DNA from: Colwellia sp. M166
GTDB taxonomy: Bacteria; Pseudomonadota; Gammaproteobacteria; Enterobacterales; Alteromonadaceae
Assembly: GCF_024585285.1 (NCBI RefSeq)
Contig: NZ_CP040755.1
Location: forward strand, 4,780,972 to 4,844,971
Reading direction: 5' to 3'
DNA: 64,000 nucleotides
The position numbers were made by a program, and so were the translations under genes. The notes beneath the pieces were generated by a model. That model was given only the letters and a program-made list of their open reading frames with translations. It searched no databases and was not told the origin of the DNA. This document shows, one piece after another, positions 9,645-19,492 of the stretch; position 1 is the first letter of the stretch, and each line of letters opens with the position of its first letter.

Positions 9645-10170
9645 TAGATAAAATATTATAATTTACTCATGAAATAATTTTAAGTGGCGTAAGTTTTTCT
9701 CGGTGTAATGTTGGTGCTATTGAGCTAGAAAACTCTAAATTTCAGCAACAAGATATGTTTAATACTAGTGTGAATAACCTTGAACTAATGCAATGTTATG
9801 ATCATATTAATTAACGAAATAATAGGTGTCGAAGCAGCAGGCCAAAAAGAAAAATGGACATGAGGCGAAGTATTCTTTCGCCTGGATTTGTTTGCTTAAC
9901 GTACAATTATTCCCTGCTTACATTAATTTATTGATATATATCAGCAAAAAAAACTTTTTAGTGTGTGTTCTTGTTCCTAATTCTATGGAATTATGAGATA
10001 TTATTTCATATCTAAAGTTATGTTTTTAGGTGGTTTCGAGCAAGGAGTAGCTTGTTTATCTTATCTCACTATCCTCTTTCCAAAACCTACTGTGTAAACA
10101 ACTTGGCTTCAATAGAGTTTTTTGCTGAAGCTTCTTAATTTTTTTAAACTCAAAAATAAGGATATAAATT
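9645..10170 (+). other. Intergenic stretch with a short open-frame remnant
   Basis: About 525 bases without a recognisable gene. From about 9,666 to 9,814 there is an open frame ending LELMQCYDHIN before TAA; it has no start or ribosome site and looks like the 3' end of a lost gene. At about 9,861-9,884 the sequence can fold as AGGCGAA/TTCGCCT, a weak hairpin that could end transcription of the nuclease gene. The rest is AT-rich and holds presumably the promoter of the small gene at 10,171. Confidence 0.4.
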
Positions 10171-10314
10171 ATGTCAGGTAAAATCTCATTACCACATAAA
10201 TGCCCCAAGTGTGGTGTTGTTGCTAAAACAGGTTCGGAATTAGATAAAATTTTCGGTTATAGAACCCAAGGTGGCGGTGTCACTAATCAAAGCCAATGTA
10301 AAAAGTGCAGATAA
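10171..10314 (+). CDS. Small zinc-ribbon-like protein with two CxxC pairs, 47 residues
   Basis: A 47-residue protein with CPKCGV at residues 11-16 and QCKKCR at the very end, so four Cys arranged as a compact zinc ribbon, with FGYR and a Gly-rich turn between them. A purine-rich stretch (AATAAGGAT) lies about 6 bases before the ATG and suits ribosome binding. I recognise this layout as that of small standalone zinc-ribbon proteins in accessory DNA, but do not know a function. It lies 178 bases before the AAA+ gene on the same strand and could be the first gene of that system or an independent gene. It is easily missed because of its size. Confidence 0.6.
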   Translation: MSGKISLPHKCPKCGVVAKTGSELDKIFGYRTQGGGVTNQSQCKKCR

Positions 10315-10492
10315 TAATGACTAAGTAAAAACTAATATCAGAAAGAAGCTGGTTATGGTTTGTATTTTTACACTTTAGTCAGCTTTATATGTTTCAAAAA
10401 ATTACGCTATGTGCTCGTGAGTAGTCGAGATTAAAGCTTTAGGTTTTAAATTAATTGACACTATCAACGCGCCTAAAATTGGATATAACAAC

Positions 10493-12061
10493 ATGAATTT
10501 TTCAACAGAGTTAGATATTTTAATTAAGTCTCACACACCTGCAATGCAAGTTGTGACATATGAATGGCAACGCTTGTATGGCTTTTGTGTTGGGACTTCA
10601 GTTGATCATAAGTTAGATTTATTTTCTTGGAGTGTTGTTAGTGGTTTAAAAAAGTGGGATCAAAATATTAAGTCATTTGTAGAAGAGAAAGATGATAATG
10701 ATCCCTTAGATATTTTGGACTGGTTCAAAGGTGAAGACATTAAAAATAGTATCTTGATACTAGAAGACTTCCACCCTTTTATTTCAAATGAAAAATTTCA
10801 AGTTATTAGGGCTATCAGAGAACTGTGTAGAACAGAGCCATCTAACCGTAAAACTATAATCATTCAAACACCATTCATGATGAATATTAAAGAGTTTGAA
10901 AAAGAAATTCCTATCCTAGAGTTAGAACTGCCAAAAGAAGAGACCATCGAAGCCATTTTAAAATCTATTACTGAAGATTTAGATTATGATTCAAAGCCGG
11001 ATCTTGATGATGAAAGAGAAATTATATCTGCATCAAAAGGGCTTTCTATTATGGAAGCAGAATGGACATATAGGAAAATAATCGCAGAAAAACACAAGAT
11101 CACGAAAAATGAAATAAATTTAATAATTAAAGAAAAAGAACAAATAATCAAAAAAAGTGGTGTATTGGAATATTTTCATCCTCAAGGTGATTTTAATGAA
11201 GTTGGAGGAATGGAGAATCTTAAGGACTGGTTAGGTAAAAGGGGCAAAGCCTTCTCAAATGATGCTAAAGAGTTTGGTTTAGTATCCCCAAAAGGAGTAA
11301 TGCTACTTGGTATACCTGGCTGTGGTAAAAGTTTGGTTTCTAAAACTATTGCAAATGAATGGGAATTGCCGCTTCTTAAGCTTGATTTAGGTAGTGTGTT
11401 TGGTTCATTGGTTGGAGAAAGTGAAGCAAGAATGAGAGAAGCTTTAGCTTTAGCAGAAGCCATATCTCCCTCTATTTTATGGATAGATGAAATTGAAAAA
11501 GGCTTAAGTGGTATTTCTAGTGGTGGTGATGGAGGTACTAGTGCCAAAGTTTTTGGAACTTTACTTACCTGGATGCAAGAAAAGAAAAATGAAGTGTTTG
11601 TGATTTCTACAGCAAATGATATATCAGCTTTACCTCCTGAGTTATTAAGAAAGGGACGTTTTGATGAAATCTTTTTTGTTGATTTGCCATCAGAAACAGA
11701 AAGGGAGGATATATTTAAAATTCATATTGAGAAAAAGAATAGGGATATAAGTAATTTTGATTTTGAAATGTTACGTAATAAATCAGTTGGTTTTAGTGGG
11801 GCTGAAATAGAAGAAGCCGTTAATGAGGCTCTTTTTATTGCATATGATTCTAATAAAGAATTGGAGAATAAGGATATACAGGAAGCGTTAGAAAAAACTT
11901 TTCCTTTATCAAGAACTATGGAAAGTACAATAAAGGATTTAAGAAGTTGGGCTAAGGTAAGAGCAAGGTTCGCATCAAATGGCACTAGTGAAGAACTGCC
12001 AAAGCCTCAAGATGATATACCAACGTTACCGCAAGAAAAATCTAACCCATTTATTAAATAG
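10493..12061 (+). CDS. Ycf46-like AAA+ ATPase
   Basis: A 522-residue AAA+ protein. The N-terminal 220 residues (LDILIKSHTPAMQVVTYEW, later ILEDFHPFI and VIRAIRELCR) match the degenerate first module of the Ycf46 family, which begins with this 'long-range arm, then V-T-x-E' pattern. The active AAA+ module has Walker A GIPGCGKSLVSK at about 273-284, Walker B SILWIDEIEK near 328, and a second-region-of-homology Arg in LLRKGRFDEIFF. C-terminal residues form the usual helical lid. Such proteins remodel protein or nucleoprotein complexes; the substrate here is unknown. It opens a seven-gene cluster whose last members (DUF1257-like and DUF2997-like) are classic neighbours of Ycf46 in other bacteria, which strengthens the family call. 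Confidence 0.8.
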   Translation: MNFSTELDILIKSHTPAMQVVTYEWQRLYGFCVGTSVDHKLDLFSWSVVSGLKKWDQNIKSFVEEKDDNDPLDILDWFKGEDIKNSILILEDFHPFISNEKFQVIRAIRELCRTEPSNRKTIIIQTPFMMNIKEFEKEIPILELELPKEETIEAILKSITEDLDYDSKPDLDDEREIISASKGLSIMEAEWTYRKIIAEKHKITKNEINLIIKEKEQIIKKSGVLEYFHPQGDFNEVGGMENLKDWLGKRGKAFSNDAKEFGLVSPKGVMLLGIPGCGKSLVSKTIANEWELPLLKLDLGSVFGSLVGESEARMREALALAEAISPSILWIDEIEKGLSGISSGGDGGTSAKVFGTLLTWMQEKKNEVFVISTANDISALPPELLRKGRFDEIFFVDLPSETEREDIFKIHIEKKNRDISNFDFEMLRNKSVGFSGAEIEEAVNEALFIAYDSNKELENKDIQEALEKTFPLSRTMESTIKDLRSWAKVRARFASNGTSEELPKPQDDIPTLPQEKSNPFIK

Positions 12062-12068
12062 TAGTGCT

Positions 12069-15000
12069 ATGGCTGAACATAACAGAAGTAAAAAAAGAAA
12101 TCACAATCATAAGATACAGGCCGGAGATAAATTATTTTACAGCGCATTACATGATGAAAGGGTTGCTGAAGCCATAAGGATGACAACTAAGTCAGCTCTT
12201 GAGCCTTATTATAATTTTTTAAATGAAGCTATTAAAGCTGAGAATACAAAAGGCTCGTATGAAATAAATTGGAAGGCGATTGAGTCAAATTATTTATTAA
12301 TAATCACTCCTGTTTTTTGTAAATTTAAAGTTGAAAAGCCTAAAACAGTCTTCAAAGTTTTTTTACCAAATAACTTTGATTTAAAAAAAGAAAGAAATAA
12401 ACTTTTTTTTGATGAGCAGGATGAAACTGTCAGATTCAATAGAGATGAAATTACCCTTAAAGATAATGTTATATATTTATCTTTAGATAGATTGCCGCAG
12501 CCTAATGAATTATTGGAATTGAATAATGAAGAGGTGGAGTATGAGCTATTTGATGTTGATTTAAATAAAGGTGATATTCTTCAGTCTAATAATGAAAACT
12601 ATAAAATAGAAAAGTTAGAACAACTTGAAAGTGGCTGGAATATTTACATTAAAACTAATAAAAATATTAAAGAAGTTAGTTTTAATAATACCAATTTACA
12701 ACTATCTAAATACCAATCAAACTTTGAAAAACTTTTTGATAATTCGAATGAGTTCAAGTATGAAAAGTTAGGTAATGAGTATCAATGTAAGATCTTACCT
12801 AAGAGTAAAACTCTTAAAAGTGAAGAGGGTGATGAATATCAGTGGCGTTCACTAAAAAATAAAAGTAAAAGCGATATAGTCATTCAGTTAATAGATGATG
12901 ATAGTAATGATGAGAAGTCAATATCGGATTACTTTTTTGAAGATGATGTTAGAAGTATTTATCAAGGAAAGGATAGCCGAACTAGCTTTGAGATAAAAAA
13001 GAAAAAAAATGAAGACAAAATATTAGTTCTGAAACAGGATTGGAAAAATCCTAAAGAGTTAATTGAAAATGAAAGAATAAAAATAAAAGTCGATACTTCA
13101 AACCTGAAAAAGCAGCAAAGCTCAGTTCAGCTTTTAAATAAAACCCCAGTAAAAGCACAAAAAAAACTTCTTAAACTATTTGAAAAGCAGAATGCACATT
13201 TATGGAAGTCATCTAAAAGTGAAGCTATAGATAGCTGGTATATTCTCAATAATGAAGATTACGATGGAACTTTGGATCAGCGTGAGTTTGTAAAAAAGGC
13301 GATTGCTACAGATGACTTTGCACTATTAGAAGGGCCTCCTGGAAGCGGAAAAACTACCACAATCCTAGAGCTGATTTTACAACTAGTAAAAAAAGGTAAA
13401 AAGATATTACTTTCAGCTTCAACTCACGTAGCCATTGATAATGTTTTGGAACGAATTCCCTTATTTGATAAAGATAATTTAGTTGAGCCTTTAAGAATTG
13501 GTAGAAGTGATAGTGTAGGAGAAGCTATACAGCACCTTCAAATCGATGCAAAGCTAAAAACATATAAAGATAACGGTATTGGTGAACAATTAGCTCAGAA
13601 ATTAATTCTAGATAGTGCGAATTTAGTTTGTGGGACAACGATGGGGATTAATCAATTTCCCCCTATAAAAGAGCGAGGTCATAATAGTAACTCTCCGTTA
13701 GATACCATGTTTGACTATATGATCATTGATGAATCGAGCAAAACGACATTTCAAGAATTTTTGGTTCCTGCAATGTTAGCTGAAAAATGGATTTTAGTTG
13801 GTGATATTAAGCAACTATCCCCCTTTATTGAACAATCCCATATCGTCCATAATTTTAATGTCATGGTTCCACCTGACGTACAAAAGGCGCTTAGGTTAGT
13901 TTTTGAAGCTCTTTATAACAATAAAAACTCTTATATTATTGAGGTGTCCGTTGGTGTTGAAAGGGAAATAAAGAAATATCTAGATGTATGGTCTGGAAAA
14001 AAGAGTAACCCTTATAAAGACAAAGTGGTTTCTTTTAGCTGTGAAAATGACTTATTTAAATTGCTTGGCAGTGATTTAATACTTATTGCAGAAGGCACAT
14101 GGGAAAGACGGAAAAACTTTCTTCCTAAAACACATATTCTAATTTTAAATAATGCCCTTGATAGCGATGATTTCTACTTTAAACAGAATTATTTAAATAA
14201 AAAAAGAAAGCTAAAGCGTTTTGAAAAAATTAACCGTAAATATTCAAAAACCAATAGCCCAATTGAATATAAAGAATTCTTCAAAGAGATGTTAAAGGAA
14301 AAAACTTGGGCTGAAGAAATAGCATGGAGAATGATAAGGGTGTATGAGAGAAGGATGTTAAAAAGCCCAGCATCTTACTATGAAGACACTTATGAGTTGT
14401 TAAAACCTATTGGTGAAGATAATGCTGTTGAGCGAGTTTACAATATGACATTACCTTCAATATTAGAGTCTATCCAGGTTGGTAACGGAGAAAAGCACAG
14501 ACACACTACGACCATAACAGATGGTTTTGAGAAAAGAGATTTGTATTCAAGGCATGAAACATTGAAAACTCAACATCGGATGGCTCCCGATATTTCTACA
14601 TTTTCTAGAGAAAATTTTTATACAGTTGATGGTGTTGTGGCATTAACAGATGCATCAACAATCAATAGGGAGTGGGAGTATGACCGATATGACCGAAGGG
14701 CAGTATGGTTAGATACGCCAAAGAGTGCTCAAGATAAAAAATATGATAGGTATCATCAAAAAGAAGTTGATCTCATAATCAAAGAAACCAAAGAATTTTT
14801 AAAGTTTGTAAAATCAAACCCAACAAATTTGGAGGGGGAGCCGTGGACTATAGCAATATTAACGTTTTATAAACCTCAAGAAACTCTTATTAGAAAGTCT
14901 CTCAGAGAGCTTTTTGACCAGCCAAATAAAATGTCTCGATTTAATAAAGGAAATACAAGCATTTTACTTTATACCGTTGATAAGTTCCAAGGCATGGAAG

Positions 15001-15182
15001 CTGATATTGTTTTTCTGAGCATGGTACGAGGCAGTACCATTGGGTTTATGGATAACATTAATAGGTTAAATGTTGCCCTAACTAGAGCGAAATACCAACG
15101 TGTAATTGTTGGAGATAAACGCTTTTTTACACAGCAGAAAAACTCAGAAGAGTTAAAGAAACTAGCAGGTAATGGAGAGTAA
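12069..15182 (+). CDS. Superfamily 1 (Upf1/Dna2-like, COG1112-type) helicase
   Basis: A 1,037-residue protein. Residues 1-390 are a large charged, beta-rich N-terminal part without a known motif. The helicase core begins with a Q-like segment DQREFVKKAI, Walker A LEGPPGSGKTTTI near 420, motif Ia SASTHVAIDNVLERI, and motif II IIDESSKTTF near 554 (DES rather than DEAD). The second RecA domain has TVDKFQGMEADIVFLSMVR near 967 and RLNVALTRAK near 998. This is the AAA_11/AAA_12 architecture of Upf1/Dna2-like enzymes, which act on RNA or DNA. The ATG at 12,069 lies 7 bases after the AAA+ stop. Helicases of this class work with PLD nucleases in Mokosh defence, a partial analogy to this cluster. Confidence 0.85.
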   Translation: MAEHNRSKKRNHNHKIQAGDKLFYSALHDERVAEAIRMTTKSALEPYYNFLNEAIKAENTKGSYEINWKAIESNYLLIITPVFCKFKVEKPKTVFKVFLPNNFDLKKERNKLFFDEQDETVRFNRDEITLKDNVIYLSLDRLPQPNELLELNNEEVEYELFDVDLNKGDILQSNNENYKIEKLEQLESGWNIYIKTNKNIKEVSFNNTNLQLSKYQSNFEKLFDNSNEFKYEKLGNEYQCKILPKSKTLKSEEGDEYQWRSLKNKSKSDIVIQLIDDDSNDEKSISDYFFEDDVRSIYQGKDSRTSFEIKKKKNEDKILVLKQDWKNPKELIENERIKIKVDTSNLKKQQSSVQLLNKTPVKAQKKLLKLFEKQNAHLWKSSKSEAIDSWYILNNEDYDGTLDQREFVKKAIATDDFALLEGPPGSGKTTTILELILQLVKKGKKILLSASTHVAIDNVLERIPLFDKDNLVEPLRIGRSDSVGEAIQHLQIDAKLKTYKDNGIGEQLAQKLILDSANLVCGTTMGINQFPPIKERGHNSNSPLDTMFDYMIIDESSKTTFQEFLVPAMLAEKWILVGDIKQLSPFIEQSHIVHNFNVMVPPDVQKALRLVFEALYNNKNSYIIEVSVGVEREIKKYLDVWSGKKSNPYKDKVVSFSCENDLFKLLGSDLILIAEGTWERRKNFLPKTHILILNNALDSDDFYFKQNYLNKKRKLKRFEKINRKYSKTNSPIEYKEFFKEMLKEKTWAEEIAWRMIRVYERRMLKSPASYYEDTYELLKPIGEDNAVERVYNMTLPSILESIQVGNGEKHRHTTTITDGFEKRDLYSRHETLKTQHRMAPDISTFSRENFYTVDGVVALTDASTINREWEYDRYDRRAVWLDTPKSAQDKKYDRYHQKEVDLIIKETKEFLKFVKSNPTNLEGEPWTIAILTFYKPQETLIRKSLRELFDQPNKMSRFNKGNTSILLYTVDKFQGMEADIVFLSMVRGSTIGFMDNINRLNVALTRAKYQRVIVGDKRFFTQQKNSEELKKLAGNGE

Positions 15183-15184
15183 CT

Positions 15185-16618
15185 TTGAAAATAACGCTAA
15201 TAAAGCCAGTAAAGGTAGAGCAGATTGAATTTATTGGAGAAGTGAATTTCTTTGAAGTTGACTCCCCCTATATTGAACTACTCAAAAATATAAAGTCAGA
15301 GCATGACTTAGAGAATGAGTTATATCAAAGAGGGTTGACTCTTGCGGCAGTAAAAAACGTTGTGAGTAAATTAGAATCTTTAGGTGTGCTTAAAACTGGA
15401 TATATAGAAAATATCAATAATGGTTTTCCAGAAAAAGAATATGGTAAATACGCTTTAGAGATTTTTGAAAATAACACCAGTCTTCCTTTTAAATTTAAAA
15501 ATAAAAAGATAGAGCGTATAAATGCTAATCCATGGAGTAAATATGATGATCTTACACAAGATCGGAATTTAGTTAATAAGGCCAAGGATATTGATAATAA
15601 AGAATATGAAGTCAATAGAATTGAAAATGATAAAGCTAATATAACTGATCGAGGCAGAGCTGAGCTGAAAATTATTTGTGAGAATGGAGGTTGGCGGTAT
15701 GTTCTCGATAACAAATCTTTCGATATGGTTGGAATTAACTTTAGCGATTTATTTAATGACGATTGGGATGAAGAGAGTGGTTCATTAAAGATCGATTTTG
15801 AAAGTGTTTCAAAGCAAACAAATGCGGCAGGAGCTATGGAGTATTCATATGAATCTTCCATAAATATTGAACAATTTGGGCAATTAACGGCAACCTTTAA
15901 AAGTATACCTGTCATACCCAAAACACCTAATGATGCAAAGTTATGGTTTGTACACCTTTTAAAAAGTGAAATTGAGAAAAAAAATCGCTACATATCAAAA
16001 GATGAATTACAGCACCTGTGGTCAAATCTCATAAGTAATAGGCCAAAATTTCAAAAGTTTGATTTAGCTTTTAATTTTGACCTTATTTTAAAAGAGTTTG
16101 GTAAAGATTCTAAGTTTTATTGGTTATTGCGAGCTGGTATTGATCTTTACCCTTTTGCAAATTCGATGCGTCCGAAAAATAGAGTTGTAATACAAAGTGA
16201 TGATGATATTGATCTTAAAGCTAGCCTGTTTAATTCATTTAATATTAAACAACCTCAGAAATTAATAATTGTTGATAGGTGGATAGTAAACTTGAAGCAA
16301 TTTGAGGCTTTAGAAAAAGTCATTGAAGCGTTTGGCCACCCTGAAACAACTATCATCACACAGGAAGTGAAAGAAAAAAGAAATGAAAGGGAGATTCATA
16401 ATATTGTTCAGAGAAACGGTATTAAGAGACTTGTAAAAGACAAAAAGGATATTGTTCATCAAAGATATTGGAAAATTGATGAGGAGTATTACCAAACAAG
16501 TGAGAGCTTGGATTTTATAACTATTGAGAATGGCTCTATCAGAACCAAATATACGACATTTGAGCTATATGATAAAAAAGATCTCGATCCTAACTTGTTG
16601 CGTTTAAGGGTGAATTAA
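15185..16618 (+). CDS. Unknown protein, possibly degenerate PLD-like C-terminus
   Basis: A 477-residue protein starting at TTG, two bases after the helicase stop, with GGAG upstream. The first 90 residues read like a winged-helix region (ELYQRGLTLAAVKNVVSKLES LGVL segment). The middle is rich in acidic and beta-forming residues. The last 150 contain a strand KLIIVDRWIVNL and then KDKKDIVHQRYWKIDEEYY, which resembles the H-x-R-Y strand of phospholipase D-like folds but lacks the full HKD motif. I do not recognise the family. Context suggests a subunit of the AAA+/helicase complex, perhaps a target-binding protein. Confidence 0.6.
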   Translation: MKITLIKPVKVEQIEFIGEVNFFEVDSPYIELLKNIKSEHDLENELYQRGLTLAAVKNVVSKLESLGVLKTGYIENINNGFPEKEYGKYALEIFENNTSLPFKFKNKKIERINANPWSKYDDLTQDRNLVNKAKDIDNKEYEVNRIENDKANITDRGRAELKIICENGGWRYVLDNKSFDMVGINFSDLFNDDWDEESGSLKIDFESVSKQTNAAGAMEYSYESSINIEQFGQLTATFKSIPVIPKTPNDAKLWFVHLLKSEIEKKNRYISKDELQHLWSNLISNRPKFQKFDLAFNFDLILKEFGKDSKFYWLLRAGIDLYPFANSMRPKNRVVIQSDDDIDLKASLFNSFNIKQPQKLIIVDRWIVNLKQFEALEKVIEAFGHPETTIITQEVKEKRNEREIHNIVQRNGIKRLVKDKKDIVHQRYWKIDEEYYQTSESLDFITIENGSIRTKYTTFELYDKKDLDPNLLRLRVN

Positions 16619-18322
16619 GTGTCATTAATAAAAAAAATAAATTTAGAAAAAACAGTAGACTATTCTCAGAATAATTTGGAGTATTTTAACTGTTGTGATC
16701 ATGCTAGTAATTTGAGCGATTACCAACAATTAACTAATAAAATTAGATTGGCAAAAGAATCAGTAAAAATTGCTACTACTGATGGGATAGCTAATGAAGT
16801 TTATGATGCTTTGCACTCGAACAGTAATTTAAACGTATATGTTGTTTTTAAATCTTTTGATAAAGAGGCAAGTTCGCTCTCAAAATTTGATAGCAAAAAA
16901 CCAATAATAGCAAGAGAAGTGAAAGAGTTAGATAATAACTTTATTATTATTGATGACATATCGTACTTGCTTATTAATCCATTGTCCCAAAAAGAAAATT
17001 TGTTTTTAGAATTTGATGAAAAGAAGACGGAAGATTTGAATTTCATATTCAATTATTTATTCTGGAATTGTTCAACGCTTGAGAAACTGGTTGATAAAGT
17101 TTCACAGCCAATAGAGTCACCTTTCCCTCCCTTTGATAATCGTAAACTGCAATCTATCAACTTAATTAATGAAAATATAAATAATATAGAAACAATATAT
17201 ATTCCAAGAGATAAACGTTTTAGTGACGACTTAAACAATGAATTCGCAGTAAAGTATTTTAGCGATGATATTAAAGCGCCTATTTATCTTACTCATGAAT
17301 TTACACAAATAGGCAGGTTATGCATTAAAAACATGCGCTTTGCTATAAAGAATCATTGGGAGCTAAAAAGCAATATTCTAGCTGACATCCCTACAAATTT
17401 TGAGGTTATTCCACGAGAAGATAGTTGGTTTAAAACCATTAAAGTTACAGATTCAAAAACGGTTAAATTACAAGATATCAGGGCTGAAACAATTGATGCA
17501 ATGAAGGAAACAAAACCAGTTAGTTTTCCTGAAGAAAACTATGTTAACAGCATATGTTTTAATTGGGACGTGTTACCGCCAATTAAAGCAACAAACGCAA
17601 AGATGTCACCTTTATATCGTGAGTATAGTGATTTATCTCGCGAGTTTGCTCAGCAATTATCTTTACTTGAAAATAAACTTAATGACTTACATAAAGAAAG
17701 CAGTATTTTATCTTCACTTTTAGGGGTAAAAACTAAAACTACTAACGACTTAAAGAGAGTAGCTGAATACAAAGTACGAAAATTAGAAGAAGAAAAGCCT
17801 ATTGAGTTAAGAGAGTTATTTACAAAAGAGTTTAAAGATTTTTTTAAAGGGGTCATTGACTCAGAAAAGAGTTTTAAGAATAACAAACAAAAACAAGAGA
17901 CAGAACACCGATGGGAAAAAGCAAAAAAAGATAAAATAATTGAGCTTAATAAAAAGCAAAAAGAAATTGAAACTATAAATGAAAGTTTAAAAAATGATAA
18001 TAATACTAAGCAAAAAGATAAACTGAAAAGTTTAGAAAAAAGCTTAAGTAAGCTTAATCAAGATATTAGTAATAATTATACTAAGTTTGTATTTGAGCCA
18101 AAGAAAAATGAAATGGTGCATTTATCAAAAGGAAATACGCTTAAATATAAAGAGTTTAAGATCCCGGCTTTTGCATTACCAGAGGTGGGAATTTTGTATG
18201 AAAGTAATGATAGCTATTATTTAGAAATCCATGATTATGATCATTTGGACAAGGCTAAAGAGTTAGAGCAAAGGTATAACAATAAGAACTATAAAGTAGT
18301 TGCAGGAGAGAGCGATGAGTAG
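16619..18322 (+). CDS. Unknown protein with PLD-like N-terminus and coiled coil
   Basis: A 567-residue protein starting at GTG directly after the previous stop. The N-terminal 150 residues (IRLAKESVKIATTDG, LNVYVVFKSFDKE, NNFIIIDDISYLLINP) follow the strand order of a PLD-like half-domain, where a cluster of 'harmful-agent removed, then recall the identity' strands ends in a D-rich turn; the catalytic His and Lys are absent. Residues 350-490 are helical and coiled-coil-like with many Glu/Lys, and the end is a small beta-rich unit (VGILYESNDSYYLEIHDYD). No enzyme motif is intact. It may scaffold the system or bind nucleic acid without cutting. The family is unknown to me. Confidence 0.6.
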   Translation: MSLIKKINLEKTVDYSQNNLEYFNCCDHASNLSDYQQLTNKIRLAKESVKIATTDGIANEVYDALHSNSNLNVYVVFKSFDKEASSLSKFDSKKPIIAREVKELDNNFIIIDDISYLLINPLSQKENLFLEFDEKKTEDLNFIFNYLFWNCSTLEKLVDKVSQPIESPFPPFDNRKLQSINLINENINNIETIYIPRDKRFSDDLNNEFAVKYFSDDIKAPIYLTHEFTQIGRLCIKNMRFAIKNHWELKSNILADIPTNFEVIPREDSWFKTIKVTDSKTVKLQDIRAETIDAMKETKPVSFPEENYVNSICFNWDVLPPIKATNAKMSPLYREYSDLSREFAQQLSLLENKLNDLHKESSILSSLLGVKTKTTNDLKRVAEYKVRKLEEEKPIELRELFTKEFKDFFKGVIDSEKSFKNNKQKQETEHRWEKAKKDKIIELNKKQKEIETINESLKNDNNTKQKDKLKSLEKSLSKLNQDISNNYTKFVFEPKKNEMVHLSKGNTLKYKEFKIPAFALPEVGILYESNDSYYLEIHDYDHLDKAKELEQRYNNKNYKVVAGESDE

Positions 18323-18929
18323 AGTTATTCATGTGAAAGGGAAGGTTTTTATTGAAAATAGAAAAATAGCGATTGATATCATTCAAGAGGCTAGGAATGG
18401 TATTTATTTTGAAAATAATCAATTTTTATTTAAGAGATATGATGCCTACGACCAAATAAGTGAACGCCAAAAAATTAGAGAGATGGAGGAAGTTGAGCAA
18501 GAGTATTTAAAGCGCTTTAATTTGTTTCAGCAAGAAAGAGAAGGACAAAATAGAATAAGGACAGAGAGAAATAATCGAAATCAAGAAAGGTTAGCAGCGT
18601 TACAAAGGCAAAATGACAAGCTAGAACAAGAAAAAAGAAAAGCCAAGCTTGAGCAAGAAAAAATTGAAAAGCTAGAAATGGAAAGGCTGAAAATAGAAGA
18701 AGAAAGAAAAGCTATAGAGTTAGAAAAAGAGAAAATGCGAATAGCTGAAGAGAAAAGAATTCAAGAAGAAAAGCTAGAAAAAGAAAGGCTAGCAGAGGAA
18801 AAAAGGGTTCTCAGAGAAGAAAAAGCGATGCTGATAATTGAGAATGCCAAAAAGCAGGGTTATAAAATTAAAAAAGAGTTGAGGAAAGACAATACGATAA
18901 AGCTTGTGCTCCAGCAAAGGTCGTATTAA
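18315..18929 (+). CDS. Coiled-coil protein with Ycf35/DUF1257-like C-terminal motif
   Basis: A 204-residue protein overlapping the previous gene by 8 bases; GGAGAG precedes the ATG. Residues about 45-165 are an almost unbroken charged helix (Glu/Lys/Arg repeats). The last 35 residues, AMLIIENAKKQGYKIKKEL followed by DNTIKLVLQQ, match the end of DUF1257/Ycf35 proteins, where a helix with 'a..qGy.v' leads to a strand with 'dG.i.lvl'. Ycf35, DUF2997 and Ycf46 genes often travel together, and all three types seem present here. The N-terminal 40 residues would give the remaining DUF1257 strands, making this a DUF1257 protein with a long coiled-coil insertion. This last point is inference. Confidence 0.6.
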   Translation: MSRVIHVKGKVFIENRKIAIDIIQEARNGIYFENNQFLFKRYDAYDQISERQKIREMEEVEQEYLKRFNLFQQEREGQNRIRTERNNRNQERLAALQRQNDKLEQEKRKAKLEQEKIEKLEMERLKIEEERKAIELEKEKMRIAEEKRIQEEKLEKERLAEEKRVLREEKAMLIIENAKKQGYKIKKELRKDNTIKLVLQQRSY

Positions 18930-19492
18930 TGCTAAATGTTTATAATATAGAAACCTCAAATTATGTGAATGGTAACGGTTGTAGATATGTATTATGGCTT
19001 CAAGGCTGTGACCTAAAATGCACAGGCTGTTGGAATAAACAAACTTGGAACTTTAAACCTAAGACATTAAAAAGCGTTAATGAAATATTCGATCAAATTA
19101 AGAGCTTAGAGCATCAACTCGATGGGGTAACTTTTAGTGGAGGAGAGCCATTTTTACAAGCAGATGAACTTTCACAACTAGCAAGGCTTATCAAAGAAAA
19201 AACACATTTGGATATTCAAATATTTAGTGGTTTTTCAAAAGAAGAACTGAATGGAAAGTCACGAAGTGAATTATTGAAATATACCGATATTCTGGTGGCT
19301 GGAAGATTCGACAGTAGCAAGTTTAACAACAATCAGGTCGTTTATCTTTTAAATGATAATGTTGATATTTGGCAATTTAACAATAGTGATGTTGAAATTG
19401 AGATTCAAGAAAATATGGATATAAAAGTTACAGGCTACCCAACCAATAAACTACTTGCTGAGATTAAAGAGGATACAAATGAAAGAGTTTAA
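18929..19492 (+). CDS. Radical SAM protein, activase type (NrdG/PflA-like)
   Basis: A 187-residue protein starting on the last base of the upstream stop (TAATG). The cluster-binding motif is GCDLKCTGCW, with Cys 27, 31 and 34 in the CX3CX2C spacing, and GVTFSGGEPFLQ supplies the SAM-binding GGE motif. The N-terminus (VNGNGCRYVLWLQGC) is that of anaerobic ribonucleotide reductase or pyruvate formate-lyase activating enzymes, but there is no glycyl-radical partner nearby. Size is near that of NrdG (about 150-250). In this setting it might generate a radical on another protein of the cluster. The fold is certain; the substrate is unknown. Confidence 0.82.
   Translation: MLNVYNIETSNYVNGNGCRYVLWLQGCDLKCTGCWNKQTWNFKPKTLKSVNEIFDQIKSLEHQLDGVTFSGGEPFLQADELSQLARLIKEKTHLDIQIFSGFSKEELNGKSRSELLKYTDILVAGRFDSSKFNNNQVVYLLNDNVDIWQFNNSDVEIEIQENMDIKVTGYPTNKLLAEIKEDTNERV

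Noticed and set aside
10453..10489. TTGACA and TATAAC as a promoter for the AAA+ gene
   Set aside because: The spacing is 23 bases, too long for a standard promoter.
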